Part shown: positions 44,220 through 54,454 of the stretch, one piece after another | Numbering within the stretch: the stretch's first letter is position 1 | Layout of the letters: every line of letters starts with the position of its first letter | Translations under genes and position numbers: made by a program | Source: Nectonema munidae | Taxonomy: Eukaryota > Nematomorpha > Nectonematoida > Nectonematidae | Direction of reading: 5' to 3' | NCBI GenBank assembly: GCA_030549495.1 | Contig: JAUIRK010001046.1 | Span: forward strand, 124,001-188,000 | DNA: 64,000 nt | Notes under the pieces: generated by a model | Seen by the model: the letters and a program-made list of their open reading frames with translations, nothing else | Database searches by the model: none | What the model was told of the DNA's origin: nothing

Positions 44220-45140
44220 AAATTGATATCACTAACATAAATACTCTTGCAGACTTCTTTATTTTATTGGTTGCTTTGCTTTGCACTAACAAATTGCTTA
44301 TTTATTATTTTCGCCATTGATCAAAACACATGATTGAATATCATATAGCTAATAAATCAAGTGATATTACATGCCAATATTTTATCTAGGAATAGTTTGT
44401 GAAAGCGCAATAGTACATGAATAAAGCCTGATGTCTGGAATACTTCATCAGACAACATCTGTTCCCCAATACTTTACACACGCGCTCCCTATTTATATTT
44501 TCATTGTGATCGTCTAAATATCGAACTAAATGGTGTGACGTTTCTCTCATTACAATTTTTTTCGCAAATGAAATGTACTTAATTTTAAATTTGTACCTTT
44601 TAGCTTCTGAATTGATACTTTATGTTAAAAAATGTTTGGTACATATTGTAAATAAAAGCAATTTTAATAGTATTTAAAATTTGGCATTAAAAAAATTATA
44701 ATGTAAAAAGACGAGGTTTTTTCGCGAGTTTCTTTCTAACTTATTTATTATCGAAGATTGTTCAAATAAAACGAAATTTTTTATGATAAACAAATCAAGA
44801 TAATAGATAAAGTGATGCTTGTGAAACCTAACAAGTCATATTTTTTTAACGAATGCTGATCAAAATTAATTTTTTCATAATGCAAGAAATACAAATGGAA
44901 GCAAGTCAATCCGGCCTCGGGATAATACGTAGTCTTTTTCCGATGCATATGCCGATTCAATCTGCACATCTCTAATATTGATTATTATTATCATTATAGT
45001 CAGATGACTAGAATGTGTTGCCATGTAGATGCACTTTTTTCACAAAACAGTTAAAACAAGTTAATTATTTCTTATACTAACCAGCTAGAATGCACAAGAT
45101 TGGCTTTTTTTGATAACTCACTTCTTTACACTATCTACAC
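44220..45140. other. intergenic
   Basis: No supported feature. Confidence 0.4.
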
Positions 45141-45143
45141 CAG

Positions 45144-45240
45144 GGGTTCCCTAACTATGGGTTGACCCCTAAAAGTATCACAACCCTTTTTCCAGGGGTC
45201 ATGCAGGGTCCAAGATTCTGAAATTTTTTTTATTATGTTT
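45144..45240. mobile_element. hAT-like terminus
   Basis: CAGGGGTTCCCTAACTATGG followed by GGTTGACCCC, typical of hAT MITE left ends. I found no matching right end before 45800. Confidence 0.5.
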
Positions 45241-45646
45241 AAAAAAAATTTTGTTTTCTTACGTAATTAAGTTTTGGAGTATACAAATCCATCGCTCCTC
45301 TTCTCTGAAATTTGATTTGTTCTCCCCGAATTCTTCTGGGATAAAAAATGTATAGGTATTTTCATACCAATACTTGTAAGGTCCCATTCATTCCCTATGT
45401 ACTTTTAAATAAAAAAAATTGACATCAAGATGGCTTGGATACTTCAAAATTACATTTTTTAGTTCCAAATTGTCTTTTTTCAATTCTAATTATTATATTT
45501 TTTTAATTCTAAATAAAAATTTCTTTTAAATTCTAAACGCTCTTTCTAAAATACAAAATAAAATTGATTCAATTTATAAAAAATAATGAAAATTTTAAGC
45601 TTTTTGGTTTGTCGACGAAATCAATTTTTTTTTGTCAACGATATCT

Positions 45647-45776
45647 CGTGGACCCATAAAAGACATATAGTATTATAAACATCTGAAATCTGTTTTATTC
45701 GCCGTTTCTTTATTATTTTTTTTGTTCATGAGCTTTCAGATGTTTATAATACTGTATGTCTTTTACGGGTCCACGA
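45647..45776. mobile_element. 130-bp hairpin MITE
   Basis: TCGTGGACCCATAAAAGACA at the left is answered by TGTCTTTTACGGGTCCACGA at the right. Arms are about 44 bp with two or three mismatches, and a loop of about 42 bp holds the T-rich centre. Foldback MITE; family not assigned. Confidence 0.88.
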
Positions 45777-45822
45777 AATTTTGGCGACTAATACGTACTT
45801 ACTTACAGCATGTAAGTAAAAG

Positions 45823-46345
45823 ATGTATTTCACGCCCGGCGCTTTTGTAGCTTTCAATATACTCATTCCTTTAGCTTATGATACCACGTTTTTTCCAAGT
45901 TCCGCTTCTCGTCGTTCAGAGATATCAAAAAACGCACATACTACGAAAGTTTTCTTACCTTCGTCTTTTCATTCATCGAACAATGGCGTGGAGTTGCCGC
46001 AGTGCCTTATCTGCAAGAAAACACTTGCTAACGAAAGTCGTAATCCCCTAAAGTTGGAGGAGCATCTCAAGAAAGTTCAACCGGAATCGGCCAGTAAGGA
46101 TTTGGCCTACTTAAAAATAATGAACTCTCGCTCAAAAAATCGCGATTGAATCTTGGAGCAGAAGTTTTCTTTCAAGACAGCCAAATCGTCGAGGCCTGCC
46201 TCTTACAAAATCTCCCTTTTTATTGCAAAGCAGAAAACGTGATAGAGAAATGGTCCTTAAACCTTGCAAGATACGAGATGCTAGTCTTCCTCTCTTTCAG
46301 AAGAGTGTCAATAAGCTCAAAGCAAAATATTTTTTTTAATTTTTG
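45823..46345 (+). pseudogene. hAT transposase N-terminal remnant (SCAND3/ZBED5-type, BED finger)
   Basis: Reads LPQCLICKKTLANESRNPLK then LEEHLKKVQPESASKDLAYL, a BED zinc finger with the CxxC and a decayed His pair. After a frame change comes KTAKSSRPASYKISLFIAKQ, the family's conserved ASYxxxxxIAKxKK block. The catalytic part is missing. Confidence 0.8.
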
Positions 46346-47207
46346 AATAGCACAAACTATTTTTTCTTTTATATCTTCGAAAAATTAAAAAATATTGATA
46401 CCTTCAAATTTAACTGTTTTAACCTTTACTTTGAGTCGGAACAAATAATTCTAAATAAATGACGAAATACCGAAAAAAAGTGCGGGATAAAAATCTAAAA
46501 TCGCTACGTTTATATGAAAAAGAGTACTGAAAGTTAGAAGTAAAGTAAACTTACCGTGCAAAAGTATAAGAGTCCTGAAGATTTTGAAAGATAACTGCAC
46601 TCATTACATTTATATTTAATTATATAAGTTATACTTCGCTCTTTTTCGTTTATATTCGACCTTCAAAAGTGTTAGAAATTCAATAACTGCAGCATCATGC
46701 ATGCTTGTAAACTTTCGCGAAATGTGGCAATGTATGTAAAACAGTAATCGTATATTTATGAATAAAAATATTTTTGTCGTCTTACTAATAGCATGAATAC
46801 TCACAATTTGAAAAGCATAATTTATTGACGTCTAAAGTTATGGGAGTTGGACATATGCCGTTTCGAATCATAATTTTTTTTTCGTCTCTTCAAATTAATT
46901 AATTAGCTGGTTAATTAGTGAGTAATCTAAAAAATCAACTTAAACTTGTTCTAGATTGCTGGACAAGGTAGAGCAGCGCTACACAATTTCTGTATTCCTA
47001 ATGATTTGAGAGTTTCCAAATAAATGAAGTTATAGAGTCTGACATTTTAATGGAAGAAACCGAAAGATAAGAAACGTTTAGAAATTTCTCTTAAAAAAAA
47101 TCAACAACATATACTTATCCTTTTTAAGTTATTTTAAGTAGATGCTTAATTGAAAAAAACATTGTTATATGATGAAAACATGTTATGAAAATAATTTTTT
47201 TTATTTT
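46346..47207. other. left flank of piggyBac copy 2
   Basis: No clear TTAA-bounded piggyBac left end was found. AT-rich. Confidence 0.4.
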
Positions 47208-48147
47208 TTATTGTTTAAATATATGACAAAAATCTTCTTTTACTTTGAAGCGATGTTCAGGGCATGTAGCAACATTACAAGAATGACATATGGAACGACA
47301 AGATTTCTTACAAAACTTACAAAGTTTAGCGTTATTCGTTGTTTTTCTTTTAACTGCCACTCTTTCAATTTCAATAAATCCAATAAGTTTTCTTGCTTCT
47401 TTTACATCTTTAGGAAGTCTGTAGTTTTCTAAACGAACTTTTGCTTATTTTTCTGCAAGTTAGAAAAAAAGAGCTTTTAAAAAATCTTTCCTAGACTTTG
47501 TATATCCGTTTTTGGACATCATTATATATGCGTTTGACCAAGACACATCAATAACATTAAAGTTAAGAAGAAGAGGCCATCTATTAGTTTTCCTTCTTGT
47601 TGAAAACTCTCCAATTATAGAATCCATAAGATCCACGCCAATTTCAACTTTGTTATAATCCAATATAACTTCTGGCTTTTTATCATCGCGCTGACTAATT
47701 TTTCTTTTAGAGTGAGAAGATGAAAGCATTGAAACATTTTTGCCTTTTTTTGGAACGTAAGAAGTCATTGAAACTTTGTTGGCATGGTCGTACAAAGGTG
47801 ATGTTGAAAAGATATTTCAACTTTTTATATGTTTTATAAAAGGAGGAACACATTTTTTGTTTTTATTCAAAGTCCCCAAAATTGTTAAGCCTACTTTTCC
47901 AAGCTCTACAGCGAGTTTATGACTTGTAAAGTATCTATCTGTCACTATCTCTCTACCAGTAAAGTAATTGGGATTTGAAAGTTTCAACAACTTTTTGAGC
48001 AAGATCTTTGTTTGATGTCCCATCCAAATTTTTACCAGTATAAATTTCTGCAGATAGCGCGAATCCACTACAACCAGAATATTTTCAAACCTTATTTTCT
48101 TGGCTTGCTTGGGATGAAAACGCGACAAGGAATTTTTCCACGATACC
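47208..48147 (-). pseudogene. piggyBac transposase copy 2, C-terminal half
   Basis: Minus-strand order: YGYRGKIPCRVFIPSKQAKK (48115-48147), YLQKFILVKIWMGHQTKI, NPNYFTGREIVTDRYFTSHK (the second catalytic Asp block, TDRYFTS), LTILGTLNKNKKCVPPF, DKKPEVILDYNKVEIGVDLM (third Asp, GVDLMD), RRKTNRWPLLLNFNVIDVSW, and a Cys-rich end KLCKFCKKSCRSICHSCNVA then TCPEHRF and stop at 47208. Frame changes near 47460, 47800 and 48100. Continues at 50049 on the other side of an inserted LINE. Confidence 0.9.
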
Positions 48148-48163
48148 CATACTTTTGTTTGAC

Positions 48164-49660
48164 GAAAATGTTATATCTAATAAAATGAATGAAGCCTTCA
48201 CTTTACCTCAAGAAGATGTAACATCATTTAAAGGGGACAAGAAACTCCATGATAAAGGGAAAAGTTCTTTTAAACTGGAAGAAATCAATAAAGAAGATGT
48301 TGAAAATGCCATTCAAGCTCTATCCAACTCCAAATCCAAAGATGCTTACGGTTTAAGTATTTATCAGGTGAAACTCCTTAAATCCAGCATATCAGCAACA
48401 CTAGCATATTGCTTTAACATTTGTATCAACGCTTCAGTCTTCCCTACTGTTCTAAAACTAAACCGAATAGTGCCTGTTTTAAAAAAAGGAAATGATTGCA
48501 ATATTTCTAATTTCAGACCGATTTCAATTGTTCCTACTATAGCAAAAATTTTTGAGAAAATAGTTTATTTTCAAGTCTCTGCATACTTGGAAAATTTTAA
48601 GCTGCTTTGTAATCGTCAGTTTGGGTTCCGTAAAGGATTTTCAACTGAACTACTTCAGAGTTTTTTTTTGGATAAAGTTGTGTCACTGCTTGAAGAAAAG
48701 AATGACGTTGGCATCATATGCCTAGACTTATCTAAGGCTTTCGATAGTGTCTCACATAAAGTTTTGTTGAAAAAACTCTCTTGGTATGGTTTTTATGATA
48801 CATCTTTAAAGTTTTTTGAATCCTATTTAAGTGGGAGAAGACAATACGTTAATTTTGGTAAATCGAATTCTTCATCGATGCTCATCAGTAGAGGAGTTCC
48901 GCAAGGCTCGATTTTGGGTCCTTTACTTTTTGATATATATATGAATGACATCTTTGATTGTACTTCCTTCTTTGAAATTATAATGTATGCAGATGATGCA
49001 ACTTTGATTTTTCCTTACGTTTCATCCCTCAAGGTTTCTTTCGACATGAACTTTTCAAATGTAAAAGATTGGTGCTTGGAAAATAATCTCTCTCTTAACG
49101 AGAAAAAAACAAAGGCAATGGTCATTTCCAAAAAGTCTAATATTGACTATCAACTATTTCGTGATAGTGGCTTCAAGGTGTGTCATGAAATTGATCTTCT
49201 TGGTTTAATTATTGATAATAAATTGTCCTTTAAACCTCACATTAGGCAAATATCATTAAAACTTTCTAAAATTGTTGGAATTTTAAAGCACACTCAAAAG
49301 TTTCTACCAGAGCACATACTTTTGATCCTTCTTAAGACCCTTTTTCTTCCTTATCGCTCTTATAGCTTGGTAAACTACGGCCACTGCAATTTGACGACAC
49401 TTGAAACTCTTTACAAGAAAGCTAAAGTAAGTAAGTTTTCTCACACAAATGAGTTGTTTCTCAGGTTCAACTTGATCAGACTCAAAGACTTGTATCTGCA
49501 AAGAGTTGGCACTTTTCTCCTCTCATGTCTTGACTCTTCTCATCAACATTTTCAAAATTTAATCACTTACACTACCAATGATAAATATTCATTTAGAACT
49601 GTTAACTTTGGTGAAACCATCCTATCGACTTGCTTTATCTGTTTTGTGTGTGAAACATAA
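48164..49660 (+). CDS. LINE reverse transcriptase (truncated ORF2)
   Basis: About 500 codons open from the truncated 5' edge, with non-LTR RT blocks in order: NFRPISIVPTIAKIFEKIV, RQFGFRKGFST, block A CLDLSKAFDSVSH, block B RGVPQGSILGPLLFDIYMND, and the catalytic MYADDATLIF (YADD), then thumb LEDWC-like VKDWCLENNLSLNEKKTKAM. All three catalytic Asp are present. The frame slips near 49640, and the C-terminal FKKLFKNYVITQ block continues in another frame to 49847. CR1/Jockey-like by order and motifs (inference). The RT core is intact; the element lacks its endonuclease. Confidence 0.9.
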   Translation, partial: ENVISNKMNEAFTLPQEDVTSFKGDKKLHDKGKSSFKLEEINKEDVENAIQALSNSKSKDAYGLSIYQVKLLKSSISATLAYCFNICINASVFPTVLKLNRIVPVLKKGNDCNISNFRPISIVPTIAKIFEKIVYFQVSAYLENFKLLCNRQFGFRKGFSTELLQSFFLDKVVSLLEEKNDVGIICLDLSKAFDSVSHKVLLKKLSWYGFYDTSLKFFESYLSGRRQYVNFGKSNSSSMLISRGVPQGSILGPLLFDIYMNDIFDCTSFFEIIMYADDATLIFPYVSSLKVSFDMNFSNVKDWCLENNLSLNEKKTKAMVISKKSNIDYQLFRDSGFKVCHEIDLLGLIIDNKLSFKPHIRQISLKLSKIVGILKHTQKFLPEHILLILLKTLFLPYRSYSLVNYGHCNLTTLETLYKKAKVSKFSHTNELFLRFNLIRLKDLYLQRVGTFLLSCLDSSHQHFQNLITYTTNDKYSFRTVNFGETILSTCFICFVCET

Positions 49661-49847
49661 AGTTGTAGTCTTTTATGAAGAAAACAGAATGCTTCTAGCT
49701 GAATCTTGCTCGTCAATCAAAAAGTTCAAAAAATTATTTAAAAACTACGTTATTACCCAATATGCACAGCAAGGTCCCTGCAACGAAAAAAAACTGTTAC
49801 ATATGCTTGAGTTCTTTCAACTAGTCCTTATTTATTTTTTTAGCTAG
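49578..49847 (+). pseudogene. C-terminal end of the LINE ORF in the shifted frame
   Basis: Reads EENRMLLAESCSSIKKFKKLFKNYVITQY in parts, the usual SVKTFKKKLKxxLLSQY tail block of CR1-like ORF2. It overlaps the end of the main frame, so one frameshift separates them. Confidence 0.75.
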
Positions 49848-50016
49848 ACATTCGATTTTTTTTCTCTTCTCTCTTTGTGACAAATCCTATAAGCGGTTTA
49901 CACAAACCTTTGGGTTACCCAAAAATTTTTAATTTTTATATCATTTCAAATGTTTTAATATGTCTCCTTGGTTTTTTTTTCACTTTTCCAATTTTTCTAT
50001 CTTTAATATGACAATA

Positions 50017-50043
50017 AACTTACTTACTTACTTACTTACTTAC
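50017..50043. repeat. (ACTT)n tail of the LINE
   Basis: Six tandem ACTT/TTAC units forming the LINE 3' tail next to the target duplication. Confidence 0.9.
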
Positions 50044-50048
50044 ATACT

Positions 50049-50890
50049 CATCAATAGTCATTGACTCTTCAGGAATAATAAATCTTGTTAGATTTCTTTC
50101 AAACATGTGCCATATTTCACCATATGACGCCATCTTATCATATTTTTTCCTTTCTTCTCTATTTCCAAAATTTTCGAAATCAAGACAACGTATAAAAAAT
50201 TTCAAACTTTGGTAACCACAAACAGCTCTGTAAAACGGTCTATGCTATCGTTTGGTTTCCACAAATTTTGTAAGCAAAACATGTTATCTCTGTCTGCACC
50301 TTCTCTTATGAAAATAGCATAAAAAGAAAGTATTTCATCAAAAGAAAATATGATCATGGGATAAGGAGCTTTTAATTATGGTTTTTCTTATAAAACCAAA
50401 TTAAGACTTTCGCTTTTCTATTTGTGTTTCTGAGCAAATAAAGGAACATATCTTCGGAATAGAATTTCAAAAATGCGTCCATTTCAAAAGTTGAGTTGCA
50501 CATACCCTTGGTTTTTGCTTTATAATATTGCTGCTGTGGATTCTTGAAAGAATAGCATTCTGCGAAAAAATAACGCCATTCCACTCAACGTTACCACCAC
50601 GCAGTGTCTCGTAATTTGTGCTTTGGACTACTTTTTTTTATCATCTTCATCACAAGAAGAATACTCGTCATCTGAGGCAGACAAATATACACTAATGTCT
50701 CCCTCGTCATCTAGCTAATCAGTATTTGAAATGGAATCCTCATCTTCTTCAATAGTTTCTCTATCCATATTATAAACATAACTACTCTCTCCAGCCTCTT
50801 CTTCAGTCATTTCATAATCTTCAGAATTTTTTTCTTTTTCTATCTCTAGTATAGCGCAAGTTAGTTTAGAAGAAGCTCTTTTTTATGCTT
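50049..50890 (-). pseudogene. piggyBac transposase copy 2, N-terminal half
   Basis: Minus strand: an acidic N-terminus (MTEEEAGESSYVYNMDRETI, EEDEDSISNTD, SSCDEDDKK; 50610-50830), then MEWRYFFAECYSFKNPQQ, FDEILSFYAIFIREGADRDN and FCLQNLW, and finally IPEESMTIDEY at 50049-50085, which contains the first catalytic Asp. Several frame changes and at least one stop. The LINE interrupts it directly after IDE. Confidence 0.88.
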
Positions 50891-51315
50891 CATTGACAGA
50901 AACAATTCTAAAAATTCAATGGAGAACTTTAAAGTTAAAAATAAAGCTCAGTAGAATGAAAGAACTAATGGCCAATAAATGAGAGAGAATGTGTGACACA
51001 GGGATTTGACTATCCAAGTTGTAAATCAATCAATATAACAGGTGAATAGAAAATTCCAATATAATGTGTGCTCAAATTGCAATGCATATTCTACAAAATG
51101 TAAACACGAACACTTTACCAAAAAAATCGCTGTACTCATTCAATTTTTGTTAATTTTTTTGACATACTTTCACAAAACACTATTAAATATTAAATACACT
51201 ATTAGATATTAAAACACAATTAAAAATAAACTCGGGTTGTAGACTATTCTTTAATGTGTGATTAGATTTTCATCTCTCATTCACATCTGAACTTATTAAA
51301 ACTACATTTTGTAGT

Positions 51316-51337
51316 TACGTGTCCCCTTGAGGGTTAA
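51316..51337. mobile_element. right terminus of piggyBac copy 2
   Basis: Minus strand TTAACCCTCAAGGGGACACG: a TTAA target followed by a CCC-start TIR, as expected for piggyBac. It lies 450 bp upstream of the decayed start region; the left terminus was not found. Confidence 0.65.
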
Positions 51338-51375
51338 AAAAATCTTTAAACACTACAAATCTGTATTGAAAAATA

Positions 51376-52015
51376 TAAAAAAAAACTATTTAAAATAACT
51401 TACCGGAAGATACCAAAAATATTTAAAGTTATCCGGTAAGTTTTATCTTTCAATAGTTTTTTTTACTTTTTCGATATACAGATTTGTTTTGTCTAGAGGT
51501 TTTTTTAAAAGTTTTTACTGATCTTTTTTTAGAAACTTTAATATCTTCTTTTGTATCTTCAATTTTCTTTTTATATTTTTTTTTATCATACAGATTTTTT
51601 TTAATTTTTCGATACAGATTTCACAGATTTTTCTTGTATAGAGGTTTTTTTTACAGGATTTGTGATTTTTTACTTAAAAAATTTAATAACTGTTGCTATT
51701 TTCTCTATCTTCGGATTCTTCCGATTGTTTTTTATCAGTTTTTTAATAATTTTTCAATGCAGAGTTTACAGATTTATAATGCTTAAATGTTTTGAATTAG
51801 ATCTTTATTACTAAAAATTCTAATAACTTTTGCTATCTTGCGCCTTCTTCCGGTAAATTTTTATCTTTGAATTGTTTTTTTTATAATTTTTCAATACACT
51901 TTTTACAGATTTAAAATGTTTAAAGATTTTTTAAATGGTTTTTGATGGTTTTTACTAAAAATTTCAATATCTTTTTGTATCTTTCGGTTTTTTCAGGTAA
52001 AAAGCCAGACCCAAG
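51376..52015. repeat. degenerate tandem repeats, ~150-bp unit
   Basis: Recurring words ACAGATTT, TTTTTAC(T)GATC/GGTTTTTACT and TATCTT(C)..TCCGGTAA/TTCAGGTAA at roughly 150-bp steps. It also contains TACCGGAAGATACC and an inverted TATCCGGTAAG around 51402-51440. Confidence 0.55.
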
Positions 52016-52687
52016 TTATAATAGACTTTGTCTTTGTTTTAAAAAAAATATTATTAATTGATCACAAAACCATTTTCCTTAATGTAAAATAATGAAAAAA
52101 TAGTAAGTTACAAAATGCAGTTTATTGCATGCTTTCAATGGTAAAGCATAGGAAGTGAACACTGATATATACCTACATTATATTTATACATAGAATATGT
52201 AAATGTAAAATCTGAAACTTGACACTTATTTTGTAAGAATATTCTTTAAAAAATTGTATAGTAGCATTTCTTTAATTAAAAATAATGCTGGGATATTGTT
52301 GGTGCCCTACTTTCAGCGAAGCCTTTATCATTGTTTGTCAAAAAATTTTATTTCATGAGCCATTGTAGCAGTACTAGACACTCTATGACTCTTCATTATT
52401 AAATTTTTGAAAATACATTTTTTATATATAATATAGATATATTTCAAAAAGTATTGTATAAATTTTCAAAGTGTAAAAAGAAAAAAACTTCATTTCATTT
52501 ATGTTTATTAAGAAGTTGCTAGTAAAATGTCTTAGATTTAAGTATTAAAATGTCCTCTGTTGCTTTTTTTTCAATTCTCCTTATTCTAACTAGATAAAAA
52601 TGACAATAATGTTTGATTTATCACACGAAAGAAAAAAAATATATTACTCTTTGAAAACGCATAATGAGCATTGCAATGTTTTAATAT
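52016..52687. other. intergenic
   Basis: AT-rich; nothing supported. Confidence 0.4.
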
Positions 52688-53163
52688 TCAATGTGAAGAA
52701 TGTATCTGCTTTTTTGCTACAAGCCTATCAATACGAGGGCTTGTACGACTCAAAGCACATCGCATGTCAGTTTCAGCATCCAGCCTGTTTAGTGCTTTTG
52801 ATTTTATCACTAGAAGAATTGAAAAACCAGTTTCGCAAAGTGGATGAAAAAGGTAGGAGTATTTTTAAAGCAAAGTTGCTAATCCTAGGAAAAGAAGGTA
52901 GCATCTTAACCCAGAAGTTGGAAATATTGAGCAGTAGCTGTTTTTGACACTCTTCTTTTGCTGCAGTGTGGTTGATAAGTTCCAAAAATTCTTCTTGGAT
53001 GTCATCAGGAAGATTATTATCTACATTGCAACTAAAAGGATTGAGTGCAAGTGTCAGTTGAACACTCTCTTTTGCATCAACTTCATGAAAATAGCGCTTT
53101 AATTCTTCTTGAAGGAGTATCAAATGTTCCTTGATCTTTTGTTGCAGCTCCTCTGTAATCTAG
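52688..53163 (-). pseudogene. hAT transposase C-terminal remnant (SCAND3/ZBED5-type)
   Basis: Minus strand: ITEELQQKIKEHLILLQEEL, KRYFHEVDAKESVQLTLALN then PFSCNV, LPDDIQEEFLELINHTAAKE, ISNFWVKMLPSFPRISNFAL and KILLPFSSTL, and after frame changes the characteristic terminal SKTDMRCALSRTSPRIDRLV then AKKQIHSSH and stop. This is the hAT dimerisation region. The catalytic part upstream is replaced by 150-bp satellite units at 53165. Confidence 0.88.
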
Positions 53164-53164
53164 C

Positions 53165-53450
53165 TAGTTTCATTTCTGAACTCATTTTTCACATTTAGAG
53201 GTTTTAAAATATCTGTAAGTGTTAATCAAATTTGCAGTTTTCTTCTAAAAACTATCTCCAAGAATATTCTCTCTAAGTTTACATGAAATATATGTTTTTA
53301 TACCAAATCAACCAAGCTAGTTTTACTTCTGAAATAAATTTTTGCATTTTAAGGTTTTAAATTATCCATCAGTGTCAATCAAATTTGCGGTTTACGTCGG
53401 AAAACTATCTCCATAAATTTTCATTTTAATATTTGATGAAATATACCATT
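53165..53450. repeat. two ~150-bp satellite units (same family as 63010-63720)
   Basis: Share CATGAAATATATGTTTTTAT, ACCAAATCAACCA(A/T)GCT and AAAACTATCTCCA with the array at the right edge. They abut a transposase remnant here as well. Confidence 0.85.
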
Positions 53451-53454
53451 TTTA

Positions 53455-53585
53455 GTTCTAAACGGTCTTTTTTAAATTCTAAAGTGTCTTTTTATATTCT
53501 AAAGTGTCTTTTTTAAATTCTAAAGTGTCTGTTTTAAATTCTAAAGTGTCTTTTTTAAATTCTAAAGTGTCTTTTTTGATTTTAC
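53455..53585. repeat. 21-bp minisatellite
   Basis: Six tandem copies of about TTTTAAATTCTAAAGTGTCT. A looser version of the same words is at 45460-45555. Confidence 0.92.
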
Positions 53586-53993
53586 TTTTCTGAATAAGCT
53601 TTGAAGTCTTGTTTCTAATAAATGCGCGTAATATTATGTGCGATTGTCAGGTTCTGTAGACGTGTTGAAAGATACTCTCATAATTTTCTAATTCTCCGCC
53701 TCTATTTTAATTCTCTTTTTTAATTAGATGCAACTAGCAGTTCATTTATAGACAAGTTTTTAACTCTTCAATTTTTGCCTTCTGCATAGATTGTTTTTAT
53801 ATTATAGTAACATAGAACTAAAAAAATTTTAGTTTGTATCGAAAGTTTCAACTAAGCAAAAAAGTGAATTTTAAAACTTAGTTTCGAAAAACGTTTTACA
53901 TCCATTTTAATATCCATTATATAATGAAAAAAAGTGTTCACACAAACTTCTTTATTATCATTCAAGTAATTTAAAGCAAAAACAATATATCAA
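53586..53993. other. intergenic
   Basis: Nothing supported. Confidence 0.4.
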
Positions 53994-54454
53994 ATTTTAT
54001 GGGTTCACTGTAATTTCATCGTGGTGACTTCATCGTGGTAATTTCATCGCATAGTAAATTCATCGTGATTCAATACATCGTCGGTATTTTCATCGTCAAG
54101 TATTTTCATCGTGCAGTAATTACATCGTCTTACTAATTTTATGCTTGACGTTCAATTTTTTTTGTAAATATCCCTTTATAATTTTTTAAGTTTATTACGA
54201 AAAATTAAATTATTTTTTAGTTTTATTATAAAAAAAAATATCCTACGAAAAGATATTTATATATACACAGAATTTGAGAAGAAGTAAAGGAAGTTAGAGA
54301 CAATGACGACAAGTCTATACCGTTTACTTGCCGAACTTATTAAAAATGTGTTATTCAACTTTTGTCTTGAATATTTAGTTTAAATATACTTACCTTGAAA
54401 TGAAATATAAAAAAATGATAATGATGAACAAGTTTTATATGTAATGACAGACCT

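Larger units (their letters stand above)
48154..50042 (+). mobile_element. 5'-truncated LINE inserted into piggyBac copy 2
   Basis: Flanked by CATACT (48148-48153 and 50043-50048), the target duplication; removing it restores the piggyBac frame around MTIDEYGYRGK. The 3' end is an (ACTT)n microsatellite after AATAAACTTAC, a CR1/Jockey-clade-like tail. It carries an RT and C-terminal region only; the endonuclease is lost by 5' truncation. Confidence 0.92.

Noticed and set aside
52600-52947. 115-codon plus-strand frame
   Set aside because: Antisense shadow of the hAT transposase remnant read on the minus strand.
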